The position numbers were made by a program, and so were the translations under genes. Below the pieces are notes generated by a model that searched no databases, was not told where the DNA came from, and was given only the letters and a program-made list of their open reading frames with translations. Positions 11,214 through 21,285 of a stretch of 64,000 nucleotides of DNA are shown one piece after another (position 1 is the first letter of the stretch; every line of letters begins with the position of its first letter). The DNA lies in assembly GCA_039602395.1 (NCBI GenBank), contig JBCNJP010000006.1:14992952-15056951 (forward strand), in the 5' to 3' direction. Source of the stretch: Deinandra increscens subsp. villosa (Eukaryota > Streptophyta > Magnoliopsida > Asterales > Asteraceae).

Positions 11214-12143
11214 TCAAGTCTTGAGAACATCAAAGAGATCAACCATTTTTATCTTAAACCTACTTGTAATAACGAACCACACTTGATAAAAATCATTCTT
11301 CAAAGAACTAACCCGAAGTCTAATCACCACCGATTTATAAACCTCGAATTCCAAACTCATATGTGGATAAATATTAAACTGAGGGTTACCATTAAGATTA
11401 TCCGTATCCATAATTTTGACACCAACCTCACCATGAAAATGTAAATATATTTGATACTCCTTTATCTCAAAATTTTGAAATCCTATTATTTTGGGATTTT
11501 CCAAAAGCTCCGGTTCGAGTTTTACGCTGGCCATTAAACGTGCCTTTATGTATGCATCAAAACCCTTGAGTTGTGGAAAGATATGTTCATCTTCTTGACA
11601 ATAATATGTTCTCAGAAAGATTTTCTTATTGGTCCAGCCATGCCCCATGTTGAATGCTAAAACGTCATCACCCTGATATGTTAAGTTCGTATTATCCAAC
11701 AAAGTACTATTTTTACCATTGAAATAACGTTCTCCAACAAGATGAGAAGAACTCACAAAACCCGTGATACAAGGCAATTCGCTAAAAGGAGATTGAGAAC
11801 TTACAAAATCAATGGTATAATTGTAGTCTGCATCATCTGTGTTTGTATCGCCTTTAACTTCTAGATCGGGCTCGTCCATATCCTTCTCTCCCGTGAAAAA
11901 AGATTTGTCATCTTCAATAGTAATCCAGCCAAGAAACTTTTGGATCAACAAGCATTCTCTTTTGTCGGGTATAATCCCGTCTTCATCAAATCTGAGTGTG
12001 CCTTCATATGGTAGTTCAAGTTCATGAACCCATTGTTGTAACCTTTCGATCTCAGCAACGTCACGTGGGTCACGTTGTTTCTGTCCGTTGCCTCCGGCGG
12101 CGAATCTACGGTGCTGACGACGATCTCCCTCACGATCCGACAT
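11214..12143 (-). CDS. Uncharacterised protein of the 1.9-kb LTR element
   Basis: A frame of about 309 residues starting MSDREGDRRQHRRFAAGG, 17 bases after the primer site. I chose this start because the upstream part of the open frame crosses the primer site and LTR. The first 60 residues are basic, then AEIERLQQWVHELEL looks like the short coiled coil at the start of many gypsy gag proteins. After that come an acidic stretch (EKDMDEPDLEVKGDTNTDD) and a region with no motif I recognise (GFDAYIKARLMASVKLEPELL, then FNIYPHMSLEFEV). It has no zinc knuckle or DTGA protease motif. It may be a degenerate gag or a captured host piece. The frame is open throughout, notable for an element of this size. 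Confidence 0.55.
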   Translation of the reverse strand: MSDREGDRRQHRRFAAGGNGQKQRDPRDVAEIERLQQWVHELELPYEGTLRFDEDGIIPDKRECLLIQKFLGWITIEDDKSFFTGEKDMDEPDLEVKGDTNTDDADYNYTIDFVSSQSPFSELPCITGFVSSSHLVGERYFNGKNSTLLDNTNLTYQGDDVLAFNMGHGWTNKKIFLRTYYCQEDEHIFPQLKGFDAYIKARLMASVKLEPELLENPKIIGFQNFEIKEYQIYLHFHGEVGVKIMDTDNLNGNPQFNIYPHMSLEFEVYKSVVIRLRVSSLKNDFYQVWFVITSRFKIKMVDLFDVLKT

Positions 12144-12172
12144 TCTGAGAAACCTGAGCTCTGAATACCACT

Positions 12173-12521
12173 TGATACGGATTCGTATAAGCGGGTGAAG
12201 ATAACCTAGGCTAAAACCTAGCGGCGAAGACGCTTGGCCAACCAAGTCGCCGACGACGGTGTGATATCCGGCCAACCGGAGCTATCGATTGAACAAAACC
12301 TGTTCAACAAGAAAAGACTTTTCTTTATTCAAAATTCAACTCCCCTAATTGTGAATTACAGAATTGTTTAAATAGGAAAAGAATCACACTTAAACTAGGA
12401 AACAAATAAAAATAAAATAACTGCTAAAATAATGATAGATTAAGAATCAAGAAACCCTATTGGGCTTGGATTCCCTGGGTTGCAAATAGGGTCCGAATAC
12501 GGATCAACCGGATCCGTATCA
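12173..12521 (-). repeat. 5' LTR of the 1.9-kb element
   Basis: Its ends are the canonical TG...CA pair. It differs from 10605-10953 at about seven positions. Primer site at 12158-12170. Confidence 0.88.
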
Positions 12522-12565
12522 ATAACCATACACAACATGGGTGCTTTCATTGCTTCCTCACCTCC

Positions 12566-12919
12566 ATGGCAGCCATTTCGAACAAAAGGCAAACCATGTC
12601 CTCTATTGTTTCACTTGGTTTTTTCTCTGGTGGTAACCCCCATATATGGGTTGCTCAAGCTACTAGGTATTTCGACCACTACTCAATCTCTGATTCTGAT
12701 CGTTTGATTATTTCTTCATTTTATTTGGAAGATACTGCAGCTATTTGGTACAACTCCTTACCTCCTCAATTTCAATTCACCACATGGAAAGCTTTCACAG
12801 ATGCTATGGTTAATCAATTTGGTGTGTGTGACCCAAATGAACCTCAGATTGATTCCATGACTGAGGATATATCGATCTCTTGTTCGATTGAATCTGTACC
12901 TGAGGTTCCTTCTTCTTAA
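12566..12919 (+). pseudogene. gag fragment of the gene-capturing LTR element
   Basis: A 117-codon frame. The part FSGGNPHIWVAQATRYFDHY, then SSFYLEDTAAIWYNSLPP and WKAFTDAMVNQFG, follows the Retrotrans_gag pattern of Ty3/gypsy capsids (paired Trp, YF, then L-D-A-WY and F...F). It ends at a TAA at 12917, before any zinc knuckle. It lies right after the primer site, the expected place. Confidence 0.65.
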
Positions 12920-12925
12920 TCGAGT

Positions 12926-14715
12926 GTGGTGGAGCCGTTAAACCCTAATTCCTTAATGCCTTCTTTTGGCGATTCAGACGCTTCACATATGGATGATAAT
13001 GTGGGCGCAATTGATGCTCAGAGTGACTATGAAGCTGGTGATGATTCTGTTCATACATATGTAAGTGACGGTATTCAATTTACTAACACCATAGTTGGTT
13101 CACTCAAATCCGGAACTGAGTTTACTGACTATCAATCGGATGTTGTTGAGTCCAATCCGATGATTCAGATTCTGAGCAGTTCCCCATCAATTGCGAAGTT
13201 AATTTCCCATCGCAGGTAGCAAATCAACACCCCTTTCTGAGTACCGATCCTCTAAAGGTTTCTCCTACATCACCCACTATTACACTTGGTTGTTCAACAC
13301 ATCATTCAGTTCGTAGTTTTGCTAAATATATTGCTGGCTCTTGTTCGAATTTTGGAGCTGATTGGGTAGGGATGACCTTTAGTTTTGATCATGGTCCTGC
13401 TGTGCTCTTTGCCTATGCTACCACTGGTCTGATATATACCGCTCGTAACCTGTTTGATGATATGCCTAGTCCAGCTCATGTTACCAAACCTGTACACCTT
13501 TTCGTATTTGCTGGTAATGAGGATTTTGCTGCTGTAAAACACATATATAGAAGCTCAGAAATGCAGATTGAGTTTCTAATTGGGAATCCTACTGTACCTA
13601 TTGGTATAATACAAAACATTCATCAAGTATGTGACCCCATACTCGATTTAAAAAATATCGACTCAGTTACAAATCCTAAGGTTATTAAGTATCCTTCTAC
13701 TTGTCCGATGTTTATCTCTGCTTAGTTTGAAGTTATGGAAGCTCTTGTTACAGACCTAACTGCCTTACCCTTTCCTACCTCATTTGTGCGCCATAACTCC
13801 AATAGTGTGCTAAATGGTATTGATTACTTGGAGAATGTTCAAGTGGACGGTCAACGGGTCGGGTTTCTTATAAATATTCAGACCGTGGAGAATGTGCTTC
13901 CACCATCTTCCTTTTGGGTTAAACCTCCAAGCTATGAGGAGGAAAAGCTAACTGAGATGATTGCTCATGTTCTCCTGCAATCTGATGGGCAGACAAGTCT
14001 TAATGGTGCTTACTTCCAAAGAGAATTTTGTTCCCTGCTTGCTTACTTCCCTGTTTTTGTTTATGCACTCCTTCCTTTACACAACGACATGATGTATCGG
14101 TGGCATAAGTGGAAGACTAAACTCGATTTCAGCAACGCCCTACAAGGTAAACCTCCATCTACAGGGGACACCCTCCTCTTGTTTTGCTCTCTTAGTTTAC
14201 TATCATGTTACTTACCAACAAACCAGTTTGAGGAGTACAGAACTAACGGTCCCCAGACCTTGGCAATTGATGATCCACGTGATCATGAAGCCACTGATGG
14301 TTACAGGAAGCTAAACCCCACCAATATTACCTATTATGTTTTTTTCTATGGGTTTTGCATGGTCATACATGTTTCTGCTACTATGAATATATTCAAGAAC
14401 AGGCCAATCAGTGGGTTACAACTGGTTGGAGTTATGGAAAAAGCATCTACATTATACACCTCACTGTTAAAGGGCATTGTTAATACAAAAGTGTTCATTT
14501 ATAAATCCTTAATAGTTGGATATAGTAGAGAGGAAGATGCTATGCAACTAATTTTTGAACTGGATAGCCGAAAGATTAATCTTGATGTGCACATTTTATA
14601 TATTATTGTGACTGCGTTTTGTCAAGAAGGAATGGTTGAAATTCTATTTGATTACTTGAGTTGTTTATTGATGTCCTTCAAGGAACACAGAGAGGTTGAA
14701 GGCTGCAGGGGTTGA
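12926..14715 (+). pseudogene. Chimeric coding mosaic, part PPR-like
   Basis: Three open pieces (12926-13219, 13372-13725, 13735-14715) separated by stops. The first is acidic and of low complexity. The second contains ATTGLIYTARNLFDDMP, which resembles a PPR motif. The third ends in a PPR-like run (FIYKSLIVGYSREEDAMQLI, then DVHILYIIVTAFCQEGMVE). The middle (MIAHVLLQSDGQTSLNG onward) is not recognised. I read this as stitched fragments of host mRNAs carried by the retroelement, since protease and reverse transcriptase are absent where pol should be. The PPR assignment is by eye and modest. Confidence 0.4.
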
Positions 14716-15130
14716 GTTACTGCTTATTATTTTGAATCAGAAGAACTTGTGTTACCGGTCTGCGATACGGGCTCTAGATTTTTCAAGGCCGGATTATTTG
14801 CTAGCTTGCGAATGGTTTGTAGATGTTATGGGGATTAAGAATGTGTTCCTTGCTTTCATGGGTCAAATTCAAACTAGCATAAACAGGCACAAGAGATCTA
14901 AAAAGGCCTTGGAGGAGCGTCTTATACCATCAGGTGCATCAATTTTTGGTGGCATTCTCAAGGGTTCAAGAAGTGAAAGACTACTTAGAAAAATTGTGGA
15001 AAGCGACCATGCACAGATTGACCCACTTATGGAACCTTATATGAGATATTCAAGCACATTAAAAAACACATCTAAAAGGCTGAAAGATCTTGCACTAGAC
15101 GATTGTTTGGGTATTTTGCAGATCGATGGT
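14696..15130 (+). pseudogene. Captured fragment of a beta-catenin-like protein 1 (CTNNBL1) gene
   Basis: Residues SAIRALDFSRPDYLLACEW, FVDVMGIKNVFLAFMG, ALEERLIPSGASIFGGILKG and SRSERLLRKIVESDHAQID, then LMEPYMRYS, follow in order the armadillo-like C-terminal half of CTNNBL1, a spliceosome-associated nuclear protein of all eukaryotes. The frame lacks the introns a genomic copy would be expected to have, which suggests capture from mRNA. It lies in a 410-codon open frame (14696-15928) fused to unrelated sequence on both sides. No start or promoter of its own is visible. Confidence 0.65.
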
Positions 15131-15928
15131 ATAAACGCAAAGCTTATTGATATACCAATTGATGGACATGCTGTTATTAAAGAAATCAATGACATACATG
15201 CCACGATTGAGGTGTTAAAGGTCGGTTTTCATCAGAATGAGGATGTTTCATTTGAGGTCATTTCACCACAAGTTGAGGCTGCCAAATGCACCGCTGAACG
15301 CATCGATAATGTCGTCTCAGCTTTCATGATAACTTCCGGTCCAACGACAAAGCAAATACTAATGGACACGGTGCTACGAATCGAAGTTGGGTCCTATTTG
15401 GAAGTTGATTTTAATAAAGTATCCGACCCATTCACACAAATGCTATGCGGTGGCAAATTATATGCGATGGTTCTAATTCTACATGTAACGGCTGCAAGTG
15501 GTGAATTACAACACAAAGCAATAGAATGGTTCATTTTCTTTGAAGCTTTAGACTTAGCTTCACGGGGGGGGGGTGCATTTTTATCACATGCCAAGACACT
15601 TCCTACTAAACACATCAGCAGCTACTTTTCTCAATCAATTTCCATAATTCTTAAATCAATTGTTGAAGGCTTAAAAGTTCCAAGACACATGAGAATGAAA
15701 CTGATGGGAACAAGCAAGTATCTTGAAGTATATGATCATGCAGAGACGATGTTGTTTACTTATATGTCTCCCCATGGCGATTCTTTTTTGGACCTGGCAA
15801 TTTCGTCATTTAAGGCTCTTTATGGACATACGCCACCCAACATAGATGTTACCTACATCACTCTTCGGGTGCGAGTAGCTACGTGGAAGGACATTTCTTA
15901 CCTGTCCACTTTTTACCTTGCACCTTGA
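15131..15928 (+). pseudogene. Rest of the chimeric frame, unknown middle and integrase-tail-like end
   Basis: About 265 codons continuing the CTNNBL1-like frame. The middle has no motif I recognise. Near the end, SFKALYGHTPPNID resembles the ALYGR-PP motif late in Ty3/gypsy integrase, followed within 35 codons by the stop and then the polypurine tract, the right place for a pol tail. A run of ten G residues at 15564-15573 sits in the frame and is a likely site of slippage or sequencing error. Confidence 0.4.
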
Positions 15929-15957
15929 AGATAAAGTGAATTTGAAAGAGGGAGTAA

Positions 15958-16247
15958 TGTTATGAAGAGTCCAAGTCTATTGGCCCAAATAAGCAGCCCA
16001 ACTTAAAGATAAAGACCTATTAACCTTAGTATAAGAAAAAGAATGTGAAACATATCAGGACATCTAGAAAATTGATATGTGTGTGGCCTTCTTCATCCCA
16101 TCTCCTGCTCTGCAACTCTCTATGTTTTCTCATCCCCTTCTAATTTGTATTTCCTTCTAGTTAATCATTCAATCAGTAGTAGAAAAACAACAAGTTCAAT
16201 TACCAATTCAGATTGCTTGTCTAATTGTGTAATAGCCATACACAACA
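15958..16247 (+). repeat. Right LTR
   Basis: A 290-bp intact partner of the left LTR, differing at about eight positions, mostly C/T and A/G. It follows the polypurine tract directly. Confidence 0.9.
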
Positions 16248-18934
16248 AATGGGCTGATCCAACATATCCGTTGGATCAAAGAGAGGAAATTTAAATTGAC
16301 CGAAGTTGACAAAAATGGGAGTTGCGTTACGTGGATCCCGAACCCAATACAATCCGTTGTCTTGCACCCAACCGTCAACATCATGACATTGATACGTACC
16401 TTTAAAACCAAATAAGCCTTAGTGGGCAAGTCTGTCTATGGCAAATCTGTCTATGACATTGTTGCGGGTTTGATACATGTGATCTTATTTTTCTTTTGTT
16501 TTTTTAAGCGGACCAGTCCTACATTGTATATATATACAATAGAGAACTCAACTTATGAGTTCGTGTCAACAAAATATATTTTATTCTATCATTCGGATCC
16601 GGATCTCCTAATCGACGGCCAACCTAAAATCTCCACCGCCAAATCCTTTTCCTTGAAAAGAAAACCAGGGGCGTCTCCTCTCTCTCTCTCTAACATAATC
16701 GATGAATCTCTGGTGGCTTCTCTCTCATTTTCCGGTTGCTCTCTCTCACTGTCGTTTTCTTTCTGCCGTCAGAGACGCCGTGGTCGCCGCCAAGTTTTGC
16801 CTCTGATGGCCGGGGTGCCGTCGCCGACTTCATGCCTTGGTTGACGCCGTCGTTTCCGGGTTTCTGCGGTGGCGTGAGGGTTTTGATAGGCGATGATGAT
16901 TTGTTTTCTTAGTGTATGAATGTTCCAATTTCAGCCGATTTCTTGATCGGCGCTGTCGTTTACGACATGTAGATGGATGTTCAGATCTCCGGTTTGGGTC
17001 TCTTTCTTGGATCATCGGCCTTTGTCTTTATGGATCACCGTCACGCATGTTGGCCTCCGATTTTGGGTCGTCGGACCGCTGTTGGCCTCCGATTTTGGGT
17101 CGATATCCTGATCTCAGGTTAGTTGTTTAACTTTGTCGATTTCCTGATCTAAAGTTCCTTCATGCATTGTAGGTGTTCGATGAAATGCCTCTTATTCAAT
17201 TTTCCATTTTTAGTCTCTCATGTAAATTTTTTCGTATTATTTTTCTTTTTTGAGTTGACAATTTGTACTTCTCCGTCACCGGAATTCATTTGTCATCGGA
17301 ATTCAAATTTTCCATATTATTGTTGCTTTTTTGAGTTGCCAATTTGCTTTTTCATCTGTTTACATACATATAGTAGATAATATATGAATGTGAAATATGA
17401 ATACACTGATTGCAATATGATCTTTCTTATGATGTCCATATGTTTTAGTTTTATTTTTTGTAGGCTTATTTTACTGTCATGAAGGTGATCTGTGCATACA
17501 TATTTTCACTTTGAGATTTCATCACTTTATGAAACTGATAATTTGAAGGTGATTTGTTTGGCAAAGATTGGAATGAACAGATCATTGTACCTCTAATTTT
17601 GGTTGTCTTTTGATTTTTCTTATGCATGCGTTGTCTTCTGGTATCTCTTATTTTATCAATTCTAGTTTCTTTTATTTTCTCTGTACTGTATTTCTTCTAA
17701 CGCTAATTCGTTTCTCCGGTTACAGATGCGACCACGTTGTTGCTCCGGTGACATTGAAGCGGCGACGTTTCGGTTGTTCTAATGTTGATCTTAAAGACTG
17801 TCAGATTTGCTATTGGGATAGTAATATGTATTTATTTATTGTCAATTGGCAATGCTGAGGTGTTCACGGATATTAAACTATTCAGGTCATATGGCCATCA
17901 CTCATTGGCGTTCATATAATTTCTTAAATCCTCATTGTACATGAGGGATGGTGGAAACGTGGCTTTGTCAAGGGCTATTTTGTTACAAACACACTGTTTA
18001 GACCATATGCTATATTGGTCTTCATGGTCGGATATGAGTTTTAGACGCTTTTGGGTTTTTGAAGAACCCTGATCTCCGTCGGTTATGTTGCTGTTCTTTG
18101 GTTTATAATTAAGGCTATGATGATTTTCTGAAATAGCTCTGTTGCTGGCAGCGATGGTTATGGTGAGCTGGAGGCGTGAGACCTTGGTTTATCGCAACCC
18201 TTACCGAGACCCCTGCCAATTCTTTGATGAAGTACTAAAAATTTGAGCCTTACGTGCTTCTTTTTTGATGATTTCTATTTTTTGTTTGGGTTTATCTTCT
18301 GCTATCTATCCCTTTTCTTGAAAAACTAATAGGCTTGAATCTGCTTGAGGTTTTTGCAGGTTCTTTCTTATACTTAATATTATGGACGCTTACGATGCTT
18401 AATAGTGTCCGTGATGGTGATAAAGATGTGGGTGAAGTTTTTATATAACATTTTAATTTTTGACTTTGCACTTGAATTTCTTTGGAATCATGTCTTTACT
18501 AATTCTGAAATTTATATCTTGGTAGGTACTGTCAGATTCTGAATTGACACCAGGTATTTGTATTCAAATAGTTCTTATTAAATGTATGGTTGTTGTTTCA
18601 CAAACAGTGATGGCTAGGATGATCTTGAACATAAATATGAACTTTTGGGTATTTGGAAGGTTCCAATATGTTAAAAAGGAATATAATGCCAGACATAGTT
18701 TCATGGTAACCCATAATCATTGGTTCATTTCTGCTCTATTCGTGTATATGACATGCTATGTGATGCAGGAATATTTCATGGTTGTTCTGTGATATTTTAA
18801 AGGCAATGATGATGAGTTTCAATGCGTCTGATGGAAATTAAACAAAGATGTGATTATCTTCATCTTCGCGAGGCAACTGTTTAGTATGCAGCCATGGCAG
18901 ATGTGTCCTCTTTCTTTGGTCATTTACTCAGTGA
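16248..18934. other. Unclassified stretch, gene-like but non-coding
   Basis: The first ~30 bases are the pre-insertion target of the upstream element. From 16590 to 17130 the DNA is GC-richer with CT-microsatellite tracts (16678-16691), resembling a 5' UTR or first exon. Downstream are T-rich stretches with possible acceptor-like ends (TTACAG at about 17720, TTTGCAG at about 18355). No reading frame over 140 codons and no domain. It could be an untranslated or fragmentary gene carried by a transposon; I cannot decide. Confidence 0.35.
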
Positions 18935-19065
18935 TATTATATATATAACAATGAAAATTGATAGGTAAATAGTAAACTTTTTGTTTCTCATAGTTTGATC
19001 ACGTGAATTTGATGATTTGACACTTTATACCCCTAAACTTTTATATATATATATATATATATATA

Positions 19066-19299
19066 GTGAAAAGTTCATTGTAGACACCCCCATAAGTGTA
19101 GACAGGTAGACGCCTTTTTTCACCATTAGATCTCTTGATCTAATGGTTATGATTAATTTCTTTTTGTTTTTTTTTTCCTTTTTCTCATTGTTCAAAAAAT
19201 TTCACATGTGAAAACACATGTGAAATAAAGTAATTTCACATGTGAAATAGGGTGTCTACCTGTCTACACTTATGAGGTGTCTACAATGAACCTCACCCT
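19066..19299. mobile_element. MITE with ~45-bp terminal inverted repeats
   Basis: The terminal repeats share TTCATTGTAGACACC and ATAAGTGTAGACAGGTAGAC in mirrored order. The element sits inside a (TA)n run, so a TA target (Tc1/mariner or Stowaway-like) is possible but cannot be proven. The interior has three copies of the palindrome TTTCACATGTGAAA. 234 bp, no coding capacity. Confidence 0.8.
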
Positions 19300-20094
19300 A
19301 TATATATATATTTAATGAATACTAAACTTTAAGTTTTCATAGTTTGGTCACATATGTTTCAGACTTTTACGTTTTCTATCCTCCAACTTTTAAAGTTTTT
19401 TTTTTGTTTTGTTTTAAGTTTTGTTGTTTTCTACTTTCGTTTTTTATTTGACCAATTTCATTTTTTAGTATATTTTTAGAGTTTTTGGCTTTGACGATGA
19501 CTTTTTTCATAGTTTTATACTTCGTCGAAGTTTTTATTTGTTTTAAGCTTTGTTGTCTTCTACTTTGGCCACAAAACATTTAACTTTTTATTTTTGTTTT
19601 TAGTATACTTTTATATTTTATGCTCTTACCACAAGACTTTTAGACTTTTACGTTTTATACCCCTTAACTTTTTAACTCTCTAACTTATAATTTTTTGTTT
19701 TGTTTTAAGTTTTGTTGTTTTCTACTTTGACCACGAAACTTTAACTTTTCTACTTTCGTTTTTAGTATACTTTTATAGTTTTATACTTTCATCACGAGAC
19801 TTTTAGACTTTTACGTTTTATACCCCTTAACTTTTTAACTTTCGTTGAGCATACAAATTCAACGCCGTGCACTACGAGACTTTTAGACTTTTACGTTTTA
19901 TACCCCTTAACTTTTTAACCTTCGTTATAGTTTTATACTTTCACCACGAGACTTTTAGACTTTTACGTTTTATACAACTTAATTTTTTGACTTTCGTTCA
20001 GTATACAGATTCAACCCCGCAGCAACGCGCGGGGTGGTAACAATCTCGTTTTAAGTACATATAGAAAATTTTGTACCAATCTTAATAACTTGTC

Positions 20095-20175
20095 ATTTAG
20101 CTCCGTTGGTTGGTTGGTGTGATTTCAAGCAAAACTGTAAAAGGTCACTTGTTCGAGCCATGCTAACTTATTTTT
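20095..20175 (+). repeat. tRNA-related SINE head
   Basis: TTTAGCTCCGTTGGTTGG resembles a Pol III A box (TRGCNNAGTTGG). About 50 bases further, AGGTCACTTGTTCGAGCC resembles a B box (GGTTCGANNCC). The spacing is tRNA-like, but no cloverleaf can be closed. It lies in the spacer of the large inverted repeat. Plant SINEs have such heads; no poly-A tail or clear target duplication is seen. Confidence 0.4.
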
Positions 20176-21285
20176 GTCATGTTTTTTTTCAACCAGTCCA
20201 TACATATAGCGACTATGTTTGTATTATAGAAACTTTATTTTTTCAATGATATGCAATACTATTGCTTTTGGTAATTAGTTGTATAGTGCCATTATTTGTA
20301 TATATTATTAACGAGATGGTTACCACCCCGCGCGTTGCTGCGGGGTTAAATTTGTATACTGGACGAAAGTCAAAAAATGAAGTGGTATAGAACGTAAAAG
20401 TCTAAAAGTCTCGTGGTGAAAGTGTTAAACTATAACGAAAGTTAAAAAGTTAAGGGGTATAAAACGTAAAAGTCTAAAAGTCTCGTGGTCCGTGGCGTTG
20501 AATTTGTATGCTCATCGAAAGTTAAGAAGTTAAGGGGTATAAAACGTAAAAGTCTAAAAGTCTCGTGATGAAAGTATAAAACTATAAAAGTATACTAAAA
20601 ATGAAAGTAGAAAAGTTAAAAGTTTCGTGGTCGAAGTACAAGACAACAAAACTTAAAACAAAAAAAAACTTTAAAAGTTAAAGAGTTAAAAAGTTAAGGG
20701 GTATAAAATGTAAAAGTCTAAAAGTCTTGTGGTAAAAGTATAAAATATAAAAGTATACTAAAAACCAAAATAAAAAGTTAAAAGTTTCGTGGCCAAAGTA
20801 AAAGACAACAAACTTTAAAACAAAAAAATCTTTGACGAAGTATAAAACTATGAAAAAAGTCATCGTCAAAGTCAAAAACTCTAAAAGTATACTAAAAAAT
20901 AAATTAGTCGAATAAAAAACGAAACTTAAAAAGTTAAGGGGTATAAAACGTAAAAGTCTAAAAGTCTCGTGATGAAAGTATAAAATATAAACGTGTCCTA
21001 AAAACGAAAGTAGAAAAGTTAAAAGTTTCGTGGCTAAAGTAGAAGATAACAAAACTTAAAAAAAACAAAAAAAAAACTTTAAAAGTTAGAGGGTAGAAAA
21101 CGTAAAAGTATGAAATAAATGTGGCCAAACTATGAAAACCTAAAGTTTACTATTTAATTAAAAAAAAGAAATTATAAAAGTTTAGGGGTAGAAAGTGTCA
21201 AAGCACCAAAGTCACGTGGCAAAACTATGAGAAACAGAAAGCTCACTATTCACCTATCAATTTTCATTGCTATATATATAATAAT

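Larger units (their letters stand above)
10605..12521 (-). mobile_element. 1.9-kb non-autonomous LTR element inside the left LTR
   Basis: Direct 349-bp repeats at 10605-10953 and 12173-12521, with inverted ends TGATACGGAT...ATCCGTATCA, and the target duplication ATAAC on both sides. On the minus strand a primer site TGGTATTCAGAGC lies next to the 12173 LTR, so transcription runs right to left. A purine tract (AAAGAAGGAGATGA) precedes the other LTR. The 1.2-kb interior holds one long reading frame and no protease, integrase or reverse transcriptase. Confidence 0.9.
10326..12537 (+). repeat. Left LTR, split by a nested element
   Basis: LTR sequence runs 10326-10604 and resumes at 12527-12537 (CATACACAACA). 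The five bases ATAAC at 10600-10604 are repeated at 12522-12526, the target duplication of the inserted element. Removing the insert restores a 290-bp LTR collinear with 15958-16247. Confidence 0.88.
10326..16247 (+). mobile_element. LTR retrotransposon with captured host gene fragments, complete with target duplication
   Basis: Two 290-bp LTRs starting TGTTATGAAGAGTCC and ending CATACACAACA flank the element. The five bases outside match exactly: AATGG at 10321-10325 and AATGG at 16248-16252. Right after the left LTR is TGGGTGCTTTCATTG, a primer-site form common in plant Ty3/gypsy elements. A purine tract (GAAAGAGGGAGTAA) precedes the right LTR. The interior has gag, a mosaic of unfamiliar and host-like coding pieces, and a short integrase-tail-like end. 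No reverse transcriptase is visible, so it would need help in trans. LTR divergence is about eight differences in 290 bp. A smaller element sits inside its left LTR. Confidence 0.88.
18935..21285. repeat. Large inverted repeat with ~1-kb arms built of tandem words
   Basis: The left arm (about 18935-20045) and right arm (about 20305-21285) are reverse complements. The outer ends pair ATATATAACAATGAAAATTG with CAATTTTCATTGCTATATAT. The inner ends pair GCAACGCGCGGGGTGGTAAC with GTTACCACCCCGCGCGTTGC. Each arm is built of repeats of ACTTTTAGACTTTTACGTTTTATACCCCTTAACTTTTT. The spacer is about 260 bases. A MITE at 19066-19299 is present only in the left arm. The layout fits a foldback transposon or a very long TIR element. 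No transposase is seen. Confidence 0.75.

Noticed and set aside
13735..15928. Expressed host genes in the 13.7-15.9 kb frames
   Set aside because: They lie between matched LTRs with a target duplication and are chimeric, so they are cargo.
16422..17380. Small genes in 16.4-17.4 kb
   Set aside because: Short frames in T-rich or UTR-like DNA on both strands, no domain.
20095..20175. True tRNA gene
   Set aside because: A- and B-box-like words are present but no acceptor stem or cloverleaf can be formed.
20678..21052. 124-codon Phe/Leu-rich membrane-like protein on the minus strand
   Set aside because: Produced by the TTTTAGACTTTTACG tandem words of the foldback arm.
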